This document shows positions 21,811 to 30,202 of a stretch of 44,985 bases of DNA, piece by piece. The notes under the pieces were generated by a model, which was not told the origin of the DNA, did no database searches, and saw only the letters and a list, made by a program, of their open reading frames with translations. Source of the DNA: an uncultured Eubacteriales bacterium (GTDB lineage Bacteria > Bacillota > Clostridia > Lachnospirales > CAG-274); NCBI GenBank assembly GCA_902496345.1, contig CABVAP010000006.1, positions 1 to 44,985 on the forward strand, given 5' to 3'. How positions within the stretch are numbered: position 1 is the stretch's first letter; each line of letters starts with the position of its first letter. The translations under genes and the position numbers were made by a program.

Positions 21811-23069
21811 TGTTTTCTGTATTCAAGAATGCATGGAAAGTAAAAGATCTTAGAATGAAATTATTCTATATGCTCTTTATATTGCTTATAGTAAGATTAG
21901 GTACTCATATCCCTGTTCCTGGGGTTCCTATGGACAAACTTATTGCTCCTGCTAGTAGTGATGACGCTATGTCAATCTTTACTTTGATGACAGGTGGTAA
22001 TTATGGTTCACTTTTTGCAATGGGTATCGGACCTTACATCAATGCTTCTATCATTATGCAACTTCTTACCGTTGCTATTCCTAAATTGGAACAGATTAAC
22101 AAAGAAGGCGAAGATGGACGTAAAAAAATAAATCAAGCAACTCGTGTTTTAGCAGTTGTTCTTGCATTCTTACAGGGTGCAGGTCAGATTTATACTATTC
22201 ACAACTCTTTATTTATTGACCATAGTTGGTTCGCTTATGGTGCTGCCTTGATTGCTATGGTTACTGGAACTATATTTATTATGTGGCTTGGCGAAAAGCT
22301 TACTGAATGTGGTATTGGTAATGGTTCTTCTTTCATTATCTTTGCTAACATCTTAGCTGGTCTTCCTAACGGCATCGAACAGTTATACCTTTACGCTACT
22401 GGTGATAATGGTACAATGGCTTGGATTGGTGTTGCTATACTTTTAGTAGTATTCGTATTTATCATTGGCTTTGTTATCCTTGTTCAGGACGGCGAAAGAC
22501 GTATCCCTGTTCAATATTCAAAGAAAATGGCTGGAAGAACTGTCTTTGGCGGTCAAAGCTCATTTATTCCAATTAAAGTTAATATTGCAGGTGTTATGTC
22601 TATCATCTTTGCAATCTCACTTTTACAGTTCCCACAAACTATTAAAAATATGTTTGGGGTAACTTGGCTTGATGATGTGGTTGAGATTTTAAGTATTCAA
22701 AAACCTATCGGAGCTATTATTTATATAATTCTTATTTTCTGCTTTACTTTCTTCTATACTTCATTTGCTTTCAATCCTGTTGAAGTTGCAGAAAATATGA
22801 AAAAAAGCGGAGGTTTTATCCCAGGTATTAGACCAGGTAAACCTACATCTGATTTTATACAGGGCGTTGTTGACAGAATTTCATTAATCGGTGCTTGTTT
22901 CTATGCGTTAATCGCTATCGTTCCTATCGCAATTGGTTGGGTTTTCCCAGAAATTCAGGTAGGCTTTGGAGGAACTACACTCCTTATCGTTACTGGCGTT
23001 GCACTTGAAATAGTAAAACAACTTGAATCTCAGCTTCTTATGAGACATTACAAAGGATTTTTAAGTTAA
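21810..23069 (+). CDS. secY: SecY, preprotein translocase channel subunit
   Basis: SecY is the ten-helix pore of the general protein export channel. The 419-residue protein starts FSVFKNAWKVKDLRMKLFY with the first helix and LGTHIPVPGV, then the GPYINASIIMQLL helix, and the conserved cytoplasmic loop NPVEVAENMKKSGGFIPGIRPG. Length is slightly below the E. coli protein. It is translationally coupled to rplO by a one-base overlap and would pair with the secG product encoded at 3278-3712. Confidence 0.98.
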   Translation: MFSVFKNAWKVKDLRMKLFYMLFILLIVRLGTHIPVPGVPMDKLIAPASSDDAMSIFTLMTGGNYGSLFAMGIGPYINASIIMQLLTVAIPKLEQINKEGEDGRKKINQATRVLAVVLAFLQGAGQIYTIHNSLFIDHSWFAYGAALIAMVTGTIFIMWLGEKLTECGIGNGSSFIIFANILAGLPNGIEQLYLYATGDNGTMAWIGVAILLVVFVFIIGFVILVQDGERRIPVQYSKKMAGRTVFGGQSSFIPIKVNIAGVMSIIFAISLLQFPQTIKNMFGVTWLDDVVEILSIQKPIGAIIYIILIFCFTFFYTSFAFNPVEVAENMKKSGGFIPGIRPGKPTSDFIQGVVDRISLIGACFYALIAIVPIAIGWVFPEIQVGFGGTTLLIVTGVALEIVKQLESQLLMRHYKGFLS

Positions 23070-23074
23070 TTTGA

Positions 23075-23121
23075 TTTTTTGAGGGTTTTGGGACTGTCCC
23101 TTTTGGGACATTCTCAAAAAA
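23075..23121 (+). other. Compound stem-loop between secY and adk
   Basis: An outer 9-bp stem TTTTTTGAG (23075-23083) / CTCAAAAAA (23113-23121) encloses a compact GTCCC-TTTT-GGGAC hairpin (23096-23109) and a GGGAC(T)GTCCC alternative. Another AGGTTT/AAACCT hairpin (23143-23158) sits just before the adk ribosome site. No clean U-tract directly follows, so partial attenuation or processing is likelier than full termination. Confidence 0.65.
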
Positions 23122-23175
23122 CCGATTTTTTAAATATATTTTAGGTTTGATTAAACCTGAAGGGAAGTATGTTTT

Positions 23176-23811
23176 ATGAAACTTATTCTTATCGGCTGTC
23201 CCGGAGCGGGAAAAGGTACTCAGGCCAAAAAATTATCTAAACATTTTGATATAGCTCATATCTCTACTGGTGATTTACTTAGAGAACAGATTGAGCTTAA
23301 AACAGAGCTTGGAAAAAAAGTTACTGATATTATGAATGCAGGTCAGCTTGTTCCTGATGAAATCGTAACTCAGATTTTATCTCAAAGAATCGAAAGAGAT
23401 GACTGTAAAAAAGGTTATATCCTTGACGGTTATCCTAGAAACTTGACTCAAGCTGAAGGATTAGGTGCAATAATCGGAGAAGTTGACAAAGTTATTCTTA
23501 TCGATGTTGACGATGATGTTATTATTGAACGTATGTCAGGTAGAAGAGGTTGCCCTAAATGCGGTCAAATGTATCATACAAAATATAATCCTCCAAAGAC
23601 TTCTGGTGTTTGTAATGAATGTGGTGCTGAACTTATTCAGCGTAAAGATGACACTGAAGAAACTGTTAAAAACAGACTTAAAGTTTATCACGAAACTACC
23701 TCACCTATTGTAGATTATTATGACAAGAAAGGTCTTCTTCTTAAAGTTTCTGGAGTAGGCGATATTGACGAAATAACTTCTTACTTAATCAAAACTTTGG
23801 AAGAGGCGTAA
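23176..23811 (+). CDS. adk: Adenylate kinase
   Basis: This 211-residue enzyme interconverts ATP + AMP and 2 ADP in the cytosol. P-loop GCPGAGKGT (residues 7-15), DGYPRN near 84-89 and a lid domain with four cysteines (C126, C129, C146, C149) that bind structural zinc, as in Gram-positive Adk. ATG 23176 follows AAGGGAAG. It lies between secY and map, four bases before map, in the usual Firmicute order. Confidence 0.98.
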   Translation: MKLILIGCPGAGKGTQAKKLSKHFDIAHISTGDLLREQIELKTELGKKVTDIMNAGQLVPDEIVTQILSQRIERDDCKKGYILDGYPRNLTQAEGLGAIIGEVDKVILIDVDDDVIIERMSGRRGCPKCGQMYHTKYNPPKTSGVCNECGAELIQRKDDTEETVKNRLKVYHETTSPIVDYYDKKGLLLKVSGVGDIDEITSYLIKTLEEA

Positions 23812-23814
23812 TTT

Positions 23815-24564
23815 ATGGCTATTACTATTAAAAACGAAAAACAAATTGAATATATGAGAATAGCCGGACGTATTACTGGTGAAGTTCTTAATCTTCTTGA
23901 AACTAAGGTTTGTGCCGGAATTTCAACCTTGGAACTTGACCGAATTGCCGAAGATTACATTAGAAAACAAGGTGCTGTTCCTTCCTTTAAAGGTTATGGC
24001 GGTTTTCCTGCAACTATATGTGCTTCTGTCAATGAGGAAATTATCCACGGTATTCCTAGCAAAAGAACTCTTAAAGATGGAGATATAATCAGTATTGATG
24101 TTGGTGCTTACATCAACGGATTTCACGGTGATGCTGCTAGAACTTTCTCTGTTGGAGAAATTTCTGACGAAGCGAAAAAGATAATCGATGTTACTAAACA
24201 GAGTTTCTTCGAAGGTATCAAATTCGCTAAAAGCGGAAATCACCTTCATCAGATTTCTGGTGCAGTTCAAGAATATGTTGAGGCTAACGGTTTTTCTGTT
24301 GTTAGAGATTACGTTGGTCACGGCGTTGGCTCAGAAATGCACGAGGCTCCTCAAATCCCTAATTATAAGGTGAACAGCAGAGGTCCTAGACTTTGTAAAG
24401 GTATGACTTTGGCTATTGAGCCTATGGTAAATGCAGGAGATTACAGAGTTAAAGTTTTAGCTGATAAATGGACTGTCGTTACAAAAGATAAGAGATTATC
24501 AGCACATTATGAAAATACCATCTTAATTACTGATGGTGAGCCAGAAATTCTTACTCTTGTTTAG
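23815..24564 (+). CDS. map: Methionine aminopeptidase, type I
   Basis: It removes the initiator methionine from nascent proteins. The 249-residue type Ia enzyme has all five metal ligands: D95, D106, H169, E202 and E233, and the substrate-contacting H79 in EEIIHGI. It lacks the N-terminal zinc/SH3 extension of some MetAPs. ATG 23815 is three bases after the adk stop, with GAAGAGG inside the adk end as ribosome site. Confidence 0.98.
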   Translation: MAITIKNEKQIEYMRIAGRITGEVLNLLETKVCAGISTLELDRIAEDYIRKQGAVPSFKGYGGFPATICASVNEEIIHGIPSKRTLKDGDIISIDVGAYINGFHGDAARTFSVGEISDEAKKIIDVTKQSFFEGIKFAKSGNHLHQISGAVQEYVEANGFSVVRDYVGHGVGSEMHEAPQIPNYKVNSRGPRLCKGMTLAIEPMVNAGDYRVKVLADKWTVVTKDKRLSAHYENTILITDGEPEILTLV

Positions 24565-24578
24565 TTGAGGTGAGTTTA

Positions 24579-24836
24579 GTGTATAGTAAAGGTCAAGTTG
24601 TATATTCAAAAAGTGGACGTGACAAAAGACGACCATTTATAGTTGTTGATTCTGATGAACAATATGTATATTTGGTTGACGGTGATTTGAGGAAACTTGA
24701 AAAACCTAAAAAGAAAAAATTTATGCACGTTCAGATTGTAAATGTTGTTATTGAAGATATTAAGCAAAGACTTGAGAATGACGATTATTTAAATGATGCT
24801 GATTTTAGAAAGGCTTTGCAGACATATAAGTTATAA
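24579..24836 (+). CDS. KOW-domain RNA-binding protein (L14e/L27e-like)
   Basis: The 85-residue basic protein starts with a KOW-like beta-barrel (YSKGQVVYSKSGRDKRRPFIVVD) and resembles the small KOW proteins that Clostridia encode between map and infA. It is thought to bind RNA and may associate with ribosomes, but its function is not established. GTG 24579 is preferred since GAGGTGA (24567-24573) lies six bases upstream; a GTG at 24570 overlaps that site. It is probably co-transcribed with infA. Confidence 0.85.
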   Translation: MYSKGQVVYSKSGRDKRRPFIVVDSDEQYVYLVDGDLRKLEKPKKKKFMHVQIVNVVIEDIKQRLENDDYLNDADFRKALQTYKL

Positions 24837-24859
24837 TAGTAATAAGGAGGCTCATTACC

Positions 24860-25078
24860 TTGTCAAAAAATGACGTTATCGAAGTTGAAGGTACTGTACT
24901 TGAAAAACTTCCAAATGCGATGTTCCAAGTTGAATTGGAAAATGGGCATAAAATTCTTGCCCATATATCTGGTAAGTTACGTATGAATTTTATCAGAATC
25001 ATACCGGGCGACAAAGTCTTAGTTGAAATGTCACCTTATGATTTGTCTAAAGGCAGAATTAAATGGAGAGATAAATGA
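24860..25078 (+). CDS. infA: Translation initiation factor IF-1
   Basis: IF-1 (72 residues) is a single OB-fold protein that occupies the A site during initiation. DVIEVEGTVLEKLPNAMFQV and KLRMNFIRIIPGDKVLVEMS are the signature strands. The start is TTG 24860 with AAGGAGG upstream, giving MSKNDVIEVEG. Confidence 0.98.
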   Translation: MSKNDVIEVEGTVLEKLPNAMFQVELENGHKILAHISGKLRMNFIRIIPGDKVLVEMSPYDLSKGRIKWRDK

Positions 25079-25093
25079 AAGGAGTAGTTTCTA

Positions 25094-25207
25094 ATGAAAG
25101 TTAGACCATCTGTTAAGCCTATGTGCGAAAAATGCAGAGTTATCAAAAGAAAAGGCAGCATAAGAGTTATTTGTGAAAATCCAAAACACAAACAAAAACA
25201 AGGCTGA
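25094..25207 (+). CDS. rpmJ: 50S ribosomal protein L36
   Basis: A 37-residue protein, MKVRPSVKPMCEKCRVIKRK onward, with the zinc ligands C11, C14, C27 and H32 of the C+ form. ATG 25094 follows AAAGGAG. It sits 15 bases after infA. The following gap to rpsM (117 bases) carries a short GGGG/CCC-type hairpin near 25230-25250 and no other gene. Confidence 0.97.
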   Translation: MKVRPSVKPMCEKCRVIKRKGSIRVICENPKHKQKQG

Positions 25208-25324
25208 TTTTTTTTAAACTATGGTTTTAGAGGGGCAGGAACCCTTGCAGACCGTTATTGAGTGTTAATTATATTTTGATTTGTTATATATTATTTTAAA
25301 TTTTATCAGGAGGTGCATTGGTAC

Positions 25325-25693
25325 ATGGCTCGTATTGCCGGTGTAGATTTACCAAGAGAAAAACGTATTGAAATAGGTCTTACTTACGTATACGGAATTG
25401 GTCGTGCTAGTTCAAACAGAATTTTGAAAGAAGCAGGCGTAAACCCTGACACTAGAGTAAGAGATTTATCTGATGATGAAGTTGCTAAAATCCGTGAAGT
25501 TATCGACAGAAGTCAAACTGTTGAAGGTGATTTAAGAAGAGAAATCGCTCTTAACATTAAACGTCTTATGGAAATTGGCTGCTACAGAGGTATCCGTCAC
25601 AGAAGAGGACTTCCAGTTAGAGGTCAGAAAACTAAAACTAATGCTCGTACAAGAAAAGGTCCGAGAAGAACTGTTGCTAACAAGAAAAAATAA
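25325..25693 (+). CDS. rpsM: 30S ribosomal protein S13
   Basis: S13, 122 residues, contacts the P-site tRNA and bridges to the large subunit. ARIAGVDLPREKRIEIGLTY, the helix-two-turn-helix GIGRASSNRIL, and the basic tail TKTNARTRKGPRRTVANKKK are typical. ATG 25325 follows AGGAGG; an in-frame start 12 bases earlier overlaps the ribosome site. Confidence 0.98.
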   Translation: MARIAGVDLPREKRIEIGLTYVYGIGRASSNRILKEAGVNPDTRVRDLSDDEVAKIREVIDRSQTVEGDLRREIALNIKRLMEIGCYRGIRHRRGLPVRGQKTKTNARTRKGPRRTVANKKK

Positions 25694-25715
25694 TTTTTAG
25701 GGAGGTTCTAATTAA

Positions 25716-26117
25716 ATGGCTAAGAAAGCAGTTAAAAAAGCTGTTGGCCGTAGACGTCGTGACAGAAAAGTCGTTGACCGCGGTCAAGCTCATATAAAAT
25801 CTACTTTTAATAATACTATCGTTACTATTACTGATGCTGCAGGTAATGCTCTTTCATGGGCTAGTGCAGGTGGATTAGGTTTCAGAGGTTCTAGAAAATC
25901 TACTCCTTACGCTGCTCAGATGGCTGCAGAAACAGCTGCTAACGCAGCTAAAGATTATGGTCTTAAAACTGTTGAAGTTTTCGTTAAAGGTCCAGGAAGC
26001 GGACGTGAAGCAGCTATTCGTGCTTTACAGGCAGCAGGTCTTGATGTTACTATGATTAAAGACGTTACTCCTGTTCCTCACAATGGTTGTAGACCACCAA
26101 AACGTAGAAGAGTTTAA
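25716..26117 (+). CDS. rpsK: 30S ribosomal protein S11
   Basis: S11, 133 residues, lines the mRNA path on the platform. HIKSTFNNTIVTITDAAGNA, GSRKSTPYAAQMAAETAA and the tail PVPHNGCRPPKRRRV identify it. ATG 25716 follows GGGAGG. Confidence 0.98.
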   Translation: MAKKAVKKAVGRRRRDRKVVDRGQAHIKSTFNNTIVTITDAAGNALSWASAGGLGFRGSRKSTPYAAQMAAETAANAAKDYGLKTVEVFVKGPGSGREAAIRALQAAGLDVTMIKDVTPVPHNGCRPPKRRRV

Positions 26118-26150
26118 TTTTTATTTATATATATGGAGGTGCGTTTTTAA

Positions 26151-26741
26151 ATGGCTAGAGAAATAGGTCCTGTTCTTAAAAGATGCAGATACCTTGGTAT
26201 TGAACCAGCTGTACTCGGTGTTTCTAAAAAACCTAGTAAAAGAAAAAGAGTTATGAGAAAATCAAGCGAGTATGGTTTACAGTTAAAAGAAAAACAGAAA
26301 GTAAAATTTATTTACGGTGTTTTAGAAAAACAATTCAGAACTTACTATAAAAGAGCTGAAAATATGAAGGGTATCGCTGGTGAAAACCTTCTTATGCTCC
26401 TTGAATTACGTCTTGATAACGCTGTTTACAGACTTGGTTATGGACGTACTAGAAAAGAAGCTAGACAGATTGTTCGTCACAATCTTATCGTTGTAAACGG
26501 TAAAAAAGTAAACATCCCTTCTTACCAAGTTAAAGTTGGTGATGTTATCGAAGTTAAAGAAAGCAAAAAAGACTTACAGAGATTTAAAGACGTTCTTGAT
26601 GTAACTTCTTCAAGAATCGTTCCTCAGTGGCTTGTTGCTGACCAAGATAATCTTAAAGGTACTGTTAATTCTTTACCTACAAGAGAACAAATTGAATATC
26701 CTGTTAATGAAACACTTATTGTCGAGTTATACTCTAAATAA
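26151..26741 (+). CDS. rpsD: 30S ribosomal protein S4
   Basis: S4, 196 residues, is a primary 16S rRNA binder and in many bacteria represses the alpha operon. Its S4 domain LRLDNAVYRLGYGRTRKEARQ is clear. Only one cysteine is present, so it is the zinc-free (C-) form. The N-terminus is shorter than in enterics. ATG 26151 follows GGAGG. A strong stem-loop follows before rpoA. Confidence 0.98.
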   Translation: MAREIGPVLKRCRYLGIEPAVLGVSKKPSKRKRVMRKSSEYGLQLKEKQKVKFIYGVLEKQFRTYYKRAENMKGIAGENLLMLLELRLDNAVYRLGYGRTRKEARQIVRHNLIVVNGKKVNIPSYQVKVGDVIEVKESKKDLQRFKDVLDVTSSRIVPQWLVADQDNLKGTVNSLPTREQIEYPVNETLIVELYSK

Positions 26742-26751
26742 TAATGTTTTT

Positions 26752-26780
26752 ATCCGTTGGGGCGTTTTGCTCCTACGGAT
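26752..26780 (+). other. Stem-loop between rpsD and rpoA
   Basis: ATCCGTTGGGGC (26752-26763) pairs with GCTCCTACGGAT (26769-26780), 12 positions with one T-T mismatch and one G-U, around a GTTTT loop. Only three T residues follow, so it may be a weak attenuator or processing site that sets rpoA levels relative to the ribosomal genes. Confidence 0.75.
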
Positions 26781-26845
26781 TTCTAAAGATTATTGTAGCT
26801 ATAATTATGATGTTTTTGTTAAAAATTATAAGGGGGTTCGAATGA

Positions 26846-27805
26846 GTGTTTGAATTTGAAAAACCTCGCATTGATATTGCTGAGAAATCACAGGACGGAA
26901 AGTATGGTAAATTTGTTGTTGAACCATTAGAAAGAGGATATGGTACAACTTTAGGTAACTCTTTAAGAAGAATCTTACTTTCTTCTTTACCAGGTCAGGC
27001 TGTTAGTAATGTAAAAATCGAAGGAGTTTTACACGAATTTAGTACTATCCCTGGAGTTAAAGAAGACGTTACTGAAATTATTTTAAACCTTAAAAATCTT
27101 GCTATTAAAAGTAATAGCGACAGCTATGAACCTAAAATGGCTTATATTGATTTTGTAGGTGAGGGTGAAATTACAGCCGGTGACATCAAAGTTGATGCTG
27201 ATATTGAAATTCTTAATCCTGAACTTCATATCGCAACTTTAAGCGGTGGTCCTAACAGTAAGTTATTCGTTGAAATAACTATTACTAGAGGTCGTGGTTA
27301 TGTTGAAGCTTCTAAAAACAAAAAACCTGACCACCCTATTAGAATGATTCCTGTTGACTCACTCTATACACCTGTTCGCAGGGTGAATTTTCTTGTTGAA
27401 GATACTCGTGTTGGTAATATTACTGACTATGACAAACTCACTTTTGAAGTTTGGACAAACGGAACTATTACCCCAGAGGACGCAGTAAGTTTAGGTGCTA
27501 AAATTCTTAACGAACACCTTAATTTATTCGTAAACTTATCTGAAGCTGCTATGAACACTGAAATTATGGTTCAAAAAGAAGAAGATAAGAAAACACAAGT
27601 TCTTGAGCTTAGCATTGAAGAACTTGACCTTTCAGTTCGTTCTTACAACTGTCTTAAACGTGCCGGTATTAACACAGTTGAAGACCTTGCTGGCAAAACA
27701 GAAGAAGATATGATGAAAGTACGTAACCTTGGACGTAAGTCTTTAGAAGAAGTGCTTAACAAAATGAATGAACTAGGACTTTCTTTAAGTCCTAATGATG
27801 ATTGA
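26846..27805 (+). CDS. rpoA: RNA polymerase alpha subunit
   Basis: The 319-residue alpha subunit has the dimerising N-terminal domain (FEFEKPRIDI, then TTLGNSLRRILLSSLPG near residues 31-48) and the C-terminal DNA- and activator-binding domain (about 255-315: LDLSVRSYNCLKRAGINTV, RNLGRKSLEEV). The start is GTG 26846 after AGGGGG. An out-of-frame mini-ORF ATG-AGT-GTT-TGA spans the start codon. Presence with rpsM, rpsK, rpsD and rplQ is the standard alpha operon. Confidence 0.98.
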   Translation: MFEFEKPRIDIAEKSQDGKYGKFVVEPLERGYGTTLGNSLRRILLSSLPGQAVSNVKIEGVLHEFSTIPGVKEDVTEIILNLKNLAIKSNSDSYEPKMAYIDFVGEGEITAGDIKVDADIEILNPELHIATLSGGPNSKLFVEITITRGRGYVEASKNKKPDHPIRMIPVDSLYTPVRRVNFLVEDTRVGNITDYDKLTFEVWTNGTITPEDAVSLGAKILNEHLNLFVNLSEAAMNTEIMVQKEEDKKTQVLELSIEELDLSVRSYNCLKRAGINTVEDLAGKTEEDMMKVRNLGRKSLEEVLNKMNELGLSLSPNDD

Positions 27806-27834
27806 TATTAATACTATTTTAAGGAGGTTTAGTA

Positions 27835-28371
27835 ATGGCCGGATACAGAAAACTTGGTCGTACTACAAGCCAGCGTAAAGCTTTGCTTCGTAATCAAGTG
27901 ACTAATTTATTATATCATGGAAAAATCAGAACTACTGAAACCAAAGCTAAAGAAATCAGAAAAATTGCTGAAAAACTTATCACTCTTGCAGTGAAAGAAA
28001 AAGACAATTATACTGAAGTTACTGTAACTGCTAAGGTTGCTAAAAAAGATTCTGATGGTAAAAGAGTAAAAGAAAACGTTAATGGAAAGAAAGTTACAGT
28101 TTTTGATGAAGTTGAAAAAACTATCAAAAAAGACAATCCTTCTCGTTTAAATGCTAGAAGAAAAATTCTTAGCGTTCTTTATCCTGTTACAGAAGTTCCT
28201 GCTGACGGAAAGAAAAGAAGAGCTAACACTAAAAGTGTTGATATGGCTAAGAAAATGTTTGAAGAAATTGCTCCTAAATATGCTGATAGAAACGGTGGTT
28301 ATACTCGTATAATCAAACTCGGTGCTAGACGCGGTGACGGTGCTGAAGAAGTTATTATCGAATTAGTTTAA
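27835..28371 (+). CDS. rplQ: 50S ribosomal protein L17, enlarged form
   Basis: L17 lies near the exit tunnel. The N-terminal half (GYRKLGRTTSQRKALLRNQV) and the end (GGYTRIIKLGARRGDGAEEVIIELV) are canonical. The protein is 178 residues, about 50-60 longer than typical, because of a lysine-rich charged insertion at roughly residues 62-100 and extra residues near 120-130. Enlarged L17 forms occur in Clostridia. ATG 27835 follows AAGGAGG. It is the last gene of the operon. Confidence 0.96.
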   Translation: MAGYRKLGRTTSQRKALLRNQVTNLLYHGKIRTTETKAKEIRKIAEKLITLAVKEKDNYTEVTVTAKVAKKDSDGKRVKENVNGKKVTVFDEVEKTIKKDNPSRLNARRKILSVLYPVTEVPADGKKRRANTKSVDMAKKMFEEIAPKYADRNGGYTRIIKLGARRGDGAEEVIIELV

Positions 28372-28490
28372 TCCTAAAATAAAAGTACCTCTTATTTTAG
28401 AGTGCTTTTGTATGTCGGTTATAAGCGTATTTACGAACAGTCTTTGACTTTATTCGTTTAACTTTTTACTTATTATTTAAGTTTATATAG

Positions 28491-28527
28491 AGGGTATGTC
28501 GATTTTATTCGGCATACCCTTTTTGTT
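28491..28527 (+). terminator. Terminator of the ribosomal operon
   Basis: AGGGTATGTCG (28491-28501) pairs with CGGCATACCCT (28510-28520), 11 bp with one G-U, then TTTTGTTGTTT. It lies 120 bases after the rplQ stop. A second AT-only stem at 28374-28400 lies nearer to the stop but lacks a U-tract. Confidence 0.9.
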
Positions 28528-28651
28528 GTTTATAAATTATACGGTTTGAATTTCTGAGTAGCTTAATGGAAATTTTTCTATTTAGTATAGTTCTTGTGCC
28601 TTATAATGTATTTTTATTATTTAAAAATTTTTGAATAAAAGGTTTCTTTTT

Positions 28652-28676
28652 TTATTATTTTATGTTAAAATAATAA
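28652..28676. promoter_or_regulatory. Perfect AT-only inverted repeat upstream of pyrH
   Basis: TTATTATTTTA, TGT, TAAAATAATAA: 11-bp arms around a 3-base centre. It is about 80 bases upstream of the pyrH promoter, in the gap 28525-28756, which is otherwise very AT-rich and without a gene. Another 7-bp pair lies at 28704-28710 and 28723-28729. Such palindromes are expected by chance more often in AT-rich DNA, so an operator role is only possible. Confidence 0.5.
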
Positions 28677-28756
28677 GAGATAATTATGAAGAATATTGTT
28701 ATTTTATAATTATAACTATTATATTATAATTGATTTAATGTTGGATTAAAAAAATA

Positions 28757-28785
28757 TTGACAGTATCGCAAAAATTGTTTAATAT
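28757..28785 (+). promoter_or_regulatory. Promoter of the pyrH-polC cluster
   Basis: TTGACA (28757-28762), 17-base spacer, TAATAT (28780-28785). Perfect -35 and partial -10. The leader to pyrH is about 85 bases with a GGTTGTGCC...GGCTAC pair near 28805-28830. Confidence 0.7.
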
Positions 28786-28878
28786 TTATGTGGTATATGT
28801 TTTGTGGTTGTGCCTTGTTTTGGCTACAAATTACATAGATTAATTCAACATAAATAAATCTATAAGGAGTGAATATTT

Positions 28879-29583
28879 TTGTACAACAGAGTTCTTTTAA
28901 AACTTAGTGGAGAGGCTTTAGCCAGCTCAGAAAGTACTCCATTTGATAATAAAATTATAGCTGAAATTATCGGTCAAATTAAAGAAATTATTAAAAAAGG
29001 CGTTCAGGTTTCACTTGTTATTGGTGGTGGTAATTTCTGGAGAGGTAGAAGTGCTAATCCGGAAATGGACAGATGTAAAGCTGACCAAATAGGTATGCTT
29101 GCTACTGTTATGAATGCTATATATTTCGCAGATTTCCTTAGACAGGAGGGCCTTTCTGCTACTGTTATGACACCATTTCCTGTTGGTACTATGACAGAAA
29201 TGTTTTCAAAAGATTTAGCTGTTAAATATTTATCCGAGGGCAAAATTGTTATATTTGCCGGTGGAATAGGTCACCCATTTTTCTCTACAGATACTGTTAC
29301 AGCATTACGTGCGTCTGAACTTCAGGCTGATGCTATCCTTTATGCTAAAAGTATTGACGGAGTTTACAACGATGACCCAGCTAAAAACCCTAATGCAGTA
29401 AAATATGACACTATCAAATGTAAAGAAATTGTTGAAAAAAATCTTAAAGTTATTGACATCGCAGCAGCTAACCTTTGCTATGAACAGTCAATTCCTGTTG
29501 TTATCTTTGGTCTTGTTGAAGATAATGGAATTGTTAAAGCAGCTATGGGCGAAAAAATCGGTACTCTTGTTACCGTAGAATAA
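28879..29583 (+). CDS. pyrH: UMP kinase
   Basis: PyrH phosphorylates UMP to UDP with ATP, a bacterial hexameric amino-acid-kinase-fold enzyme. KLSGEAL near residue 8, GGGNFWRGR near residue 50, and DGVYNDDPAKNP near 170 are the family motifs. Length (234) is normal. The start is TTG 28879 with AAGGAG nine bases upstream. It is followed by frr as usual, but the normally preceding rpsB-tsf pair is absent here. Confidence 0.97.
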   Translation: MYNRVLLKLSGEALASSESTPFDNKIIAEIIGQIKEIIKKGVQVSLVIGGGNFWRGRSANPEMDRCKADQIGMLATVMNAIYFADFLRQEGLSATVMTPFPVGTMTEMFSKDLAVKYLSEGKIVIFAGGIGHPFFSTDTVTALRASELQADAILYAKSIDGVYNDDPAKNPNAVKYDTIKCKEIVEKNLKVIDIAAANLCYEQSIPVVIFGLVEDNGIVKAAMGEKIGTLVTVE

Positions 29584-29626
29584 ATTTATTATACAAATAC
29601 ATCAAATAAAATCTAGGAGGTTTATT

Positions 29627-30181
29627 ATGTCTAAACATACAGACGCTTATGCAGAAAAAATGAATAAATCAGTAAAAAATCTTGAAAGTGACCTTAATAC
29701 AATTCGTGCCGGTAGAGCAAATCCTCACGTATTAGATAGAATTACTGTTGACTACTATGGCTCTCCAACTCCTTTAAATCAAGTTGGTAACATTACTATT
29801 CCAGAAGCTAGACTTATTCAAATTCAACCTTGGGACGTTTCTGTTATGAAAGAAATTGAAAAAGCTATAAATGCATCTGACCTCGGTATTAACCCAACTA
29901 ATGACGGTAAAGTTATTCGTCTTGTTTTCCCTGAACTTACGGAGGAAAGAAGAAAATCTCTTACTAAAGACGTTAAGAAAAAAGGTGAAGATGCTAAAGT
30001 TGCTATAAGAAATGTTCGTCGTGACGGTATTGATGCACTTAAAAAATTGGAAAAAGCTAACGAAATTACTGAAGATGAACTTAAATCTCTTGAAGATGAA
30101 ATGCAAAAAATAACTGATAAAAATGTTGCTGAAGTTGATAAACTTGTTGAAGCAAAAAACAAAGATATTATGTCTATCTAA
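29627..30181 (+). CDS. frr: Ribosome recycling factor
   Basis: RRF (184 residues) splits post-termination ribosomes with EF-G. LNTIRAGRANPHVLDRITVD and VRLVFPELTEERRKSLTKDV-type segments (VIRLVFPELTEERRKSL) are diagnostic. ATG 29627 follows AGGAGG, 43 bases after pyrH. Confidence 0.98.
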   Translation: MSKHTDAYAEKMNKSVKNLESDLNTIRAGRANPHVLDRITVDYYGSPTPLNQVGNITIPEARLIQIQPWDVSVMKEIEKAINASDLGINPTNDGKVIRLVFPELTEERRKSLTKDVKKKGEDAKVAIRNVRRDGIDALKKLEKANEITEDELKSLEDEMQKITDKNVAEVDKLVEAKNKDIMSI

Positions 30182-30202
30182 ACAATGTGACTGTGAAAAT
30201 TA

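Noticed and set aside
28786..28878. PyrR-type attenuator before pyrH
   Set aside because: No PyrR-binding loop consensus or terminator could be recognised in the short leader.
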